Below, in pieces: positions 41,316-42,418 of a DNA stretch of 42,418 nt. The stretch lies in the NCBI GenBank assembly GCA_900469955.1, contig UBYX01000002.1, forward strand, positions 336,618-379,035, read 5' to 3'. The notes under the pieces are model-generated. The model worked only from the letters and a program-made list of their open reading frames with translations, had not been told where the DNA came from and made no database searches. The stretch is from Hyphomicrobiales bacterium. Its GTDB lineage: Bacteria; Pseudomonadota; Alphaproteobacteria; Rhizobiales; Rhizobiaceae. The number at the start of each line of letters is the position of its first letter. Positions within the stretch are counted from its first letter, which is position 1. The position numbers were made by a program, and so were the translations under genes.

Positions 41316-42356
41316 ATGACGAAGTATAAGCTCGAGTACATCTGGCTCGACGGTTACACCCCGACCCCGAACCTGCGTGGCAAGACGCAGATCAAGGAAT
41401 TCGACAGCTTCCCGACGCTCGAGCAGCTTCCGCTCTGGGGCTTTGACGGTTCGTCGACCATGCAGGCCGAAGGCCGCAGCTCCGATTGCGTGCTGAAGCC
41501 CGTCGCCATTTACCCGGATCCGGCCCGCACCAACGGCGTGCTCGTGATGTGCGAAGTCATGATGCCCGATGGCGTCACCCCGCATCCGTCGAATAGCCGC
41601 GCAACCATCCTCGACGACGAGGACGCGTGGTTCGGCTTCGAGCAGGAATACTTCTTCTACGAGAACGGCCGTCCGCTCGGCTTCCCCGAGCAGGGCTATC
41701 CGGCTCCGCAGGGCCCGTACTACACCGGCGTCGGTTACTCGAACGTCGGTTCGATTGCCCGCGAGATCGTTGAAGAGCATCTCGACCTCTGCCTCGCCGC
41801 CGGCATCAACCACGAAGGTATCAATGCCGAAGTGGCCAAGGGTCAGTGGGAATTCCAGATTTTCGGCAAGGGCTCCAAGAAGGCCGCCGACCAGATCTGG
41901 ATGGCTCGCTACCTGTTGCAGCGCCTGACGGAAAAGTACGGCATCGACATCGAGTATCACTGCAAGCCGCTCGGCGACACCGACTGGAACGGTTCGGGCA
42001 TGCATTGCAACTTCTCGACCAAGTTCATGCGGGAAGTCGGCGGCAAGGCCTATTTCGAAGCGCTGATGGCCCAGTTTGACAAGAACCTGATGGACCACAT
42101 CAACGTTTACGGCCCAGACAACGACAAGCGCCTGACCGGCAAGCACGAAACCGCTCCGTGGAACAAGTTCTCCTACGGCGTTGCCGACCGCGGTGCTTCG
42201 ATCCGCGTTCCGCACTCCTTCGTCAAGAACGACTACAAGGGCTATCTGGAAGATCGCCGCCCGAACTCCCAGGGCGACCCCTACCAGATCGCTTCTCAGG
42301 TTCTGAAGACGATCTCGGAAGTTCCGACTTCGGGCTTCGCTTCGGCTGCTGCCTGA
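41316..42356 (+). CDS. glnII: Glutamine synthetase II, eukaryote-type
   Basis: The 346-residue enzyme joins ammonium and glutamate to glutamine. It is the short GSII class typical of rhizobia and eukaryotes, not the 470-residue GSI: YKLEYIWLDGYTPTPNLRGKTQI at the N-terminus, LWGFDGSSTMQAEGRSSDCVLKP (about 41-63), WFGFEQEYFFYENGRPLGFP (about 105-124), GQWEFQIFGKG (about 176-186) and DRGASIRVPHSFV near the C-terminus. It forms the decameric enzyme and is not adenylylated like GSI. Control is transcriptional through the sigma-54 promoter upstream, with NtrC. GAGA precedes the ATG. Confidence 0.96.
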   Translation: MTKYKLEYIWLDGYTPTPNLRGKTQIKEFDSFPTLEQLPLWGFDGSSTMQAEGRSSDCVLKPVAIYPDPARTNGVLVMCEVMMPDGVTPHPSNSRATILDDEDAWFGFEQEYFFYENGRPLGFPEQGYPAPQGPYYTGVGYSNVGSIAREIVEEHLDLCLAAGINHEGINAEVAKGQWEFQIFGKGSKKAADQIWMARYLLQRLTEKYGIDIEYHCKPLGDTDWNGSGMHCNFSTKFMREVGGKAYFEALMAQFDKNLMDHINVYGPDNDKRLTGKHETAPWNKFSYGVADRGASIRVPHSFVKNDYKGYLEDRRPNSQGDPYQIASQVLKTISEVPTSGFASAAA

Positions 42357-42379
42357 TTGCATACCCCCCAAGACTGAAA

Positions 42380-42400
42380 CGCCGGCCCCAGGCCGGCGTC
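42380..42400 (+). terminator. GC-rich hairpin after glnII
   Basis: ACGCCGGCC (42380-42388) pairs with GGCCGGCGT (42392-42400) around a 3-nt loop, 24 bp after the glnII stop. The downstream tail is not T-rich, so it may stabilise the 3' end as much as terminate. Confidence 0.6.
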
Positions 42401-42418
42401 AGACCGCTGACAAACCCG

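Overview
The window looks like chromosomal DNA of an alphaproteobacterium of the Rhizobiales, most likely Rhizobiaceae. The best markers are eukaryote-type glutamine synthetase II (glnII) with a divergent DUF2735 gene, the high GC content, the TTG/GTG starts, and many two-component, ABC-transport and rhizobial small-protein genes. I had no database access. Family names rest on motifs recognised by eye; the genus is not determined.

Layout. 1-3640: a truncated AraC-type regulator, a DUF1045 (2H phosphoesterase-like) gene, and a divergent pair of FAD oxidoreductase and mnmD whose start codons overlap. 3641-4925: about 1.3 kb with no convincing gene but with several hairpins. 4926-9361: a 1232-residue soluble hybrid histidine kinase and a small exported glycine-zipper-like protein. 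9760-13245: an RhlE-type DEAD-box helicase with a structured leader, an SDR oxidoreductase and an EamA permease. 13577-16812: a three-gene operon of circularly permuted ATP-grasp, alpha-E and transglutaminase-like proteins, a predicted peptide ligation/processing system of unknown product. 16919-18430: a PIN/Phd toxin-antitoxin pair, a J-domain-like protein and a small membrane protein. 18435-23214: a ROK repressor divergent from xylF-xylH-xylG, with a perfect 19-bp palindrome between them.

23411-23487 is tRNA-Arg(CCG). After it come genes that look more accessory: a methyltransferase, a RibD-C/DHFR-like reductase, a small membrane protein, and a flippase / pyruvyltransferase / glycosyltransferase cassette (26250-29612). 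Next are an HWE-type kinase and a Cache-PAS-GGDEF cyclase, separated by a tandem 17-bp repeat, then an iron-permease-like protein and a tiny membrane protein. 33933-36622 is the preT-preA pyrimidine reductase operon with an upstream AT-rich inverted repeat. 36852-38477 holds a DUF2325 gene, a DUF423 gene, a group II truncated haemoglobin and three small proteins. 38568-40618 is a LysR regulator divergent from a YeiH-type permease. The window ends with DUF2735 and glnII, the latter behind a sigma-54 promoter and an NtrC-type site.

Functional themes are nitrogen control (glnII, preTA), xylose uptake, tRNA wobble modification, surface glycan assembly and signalling. The least understood parts are the ATP-grasp/alpha-E/transglutaminase operon, the pyruvylated-glycan cassette, the divergent split-MnmC-like pair and the gene-poor 3.6-4.9 kb region.
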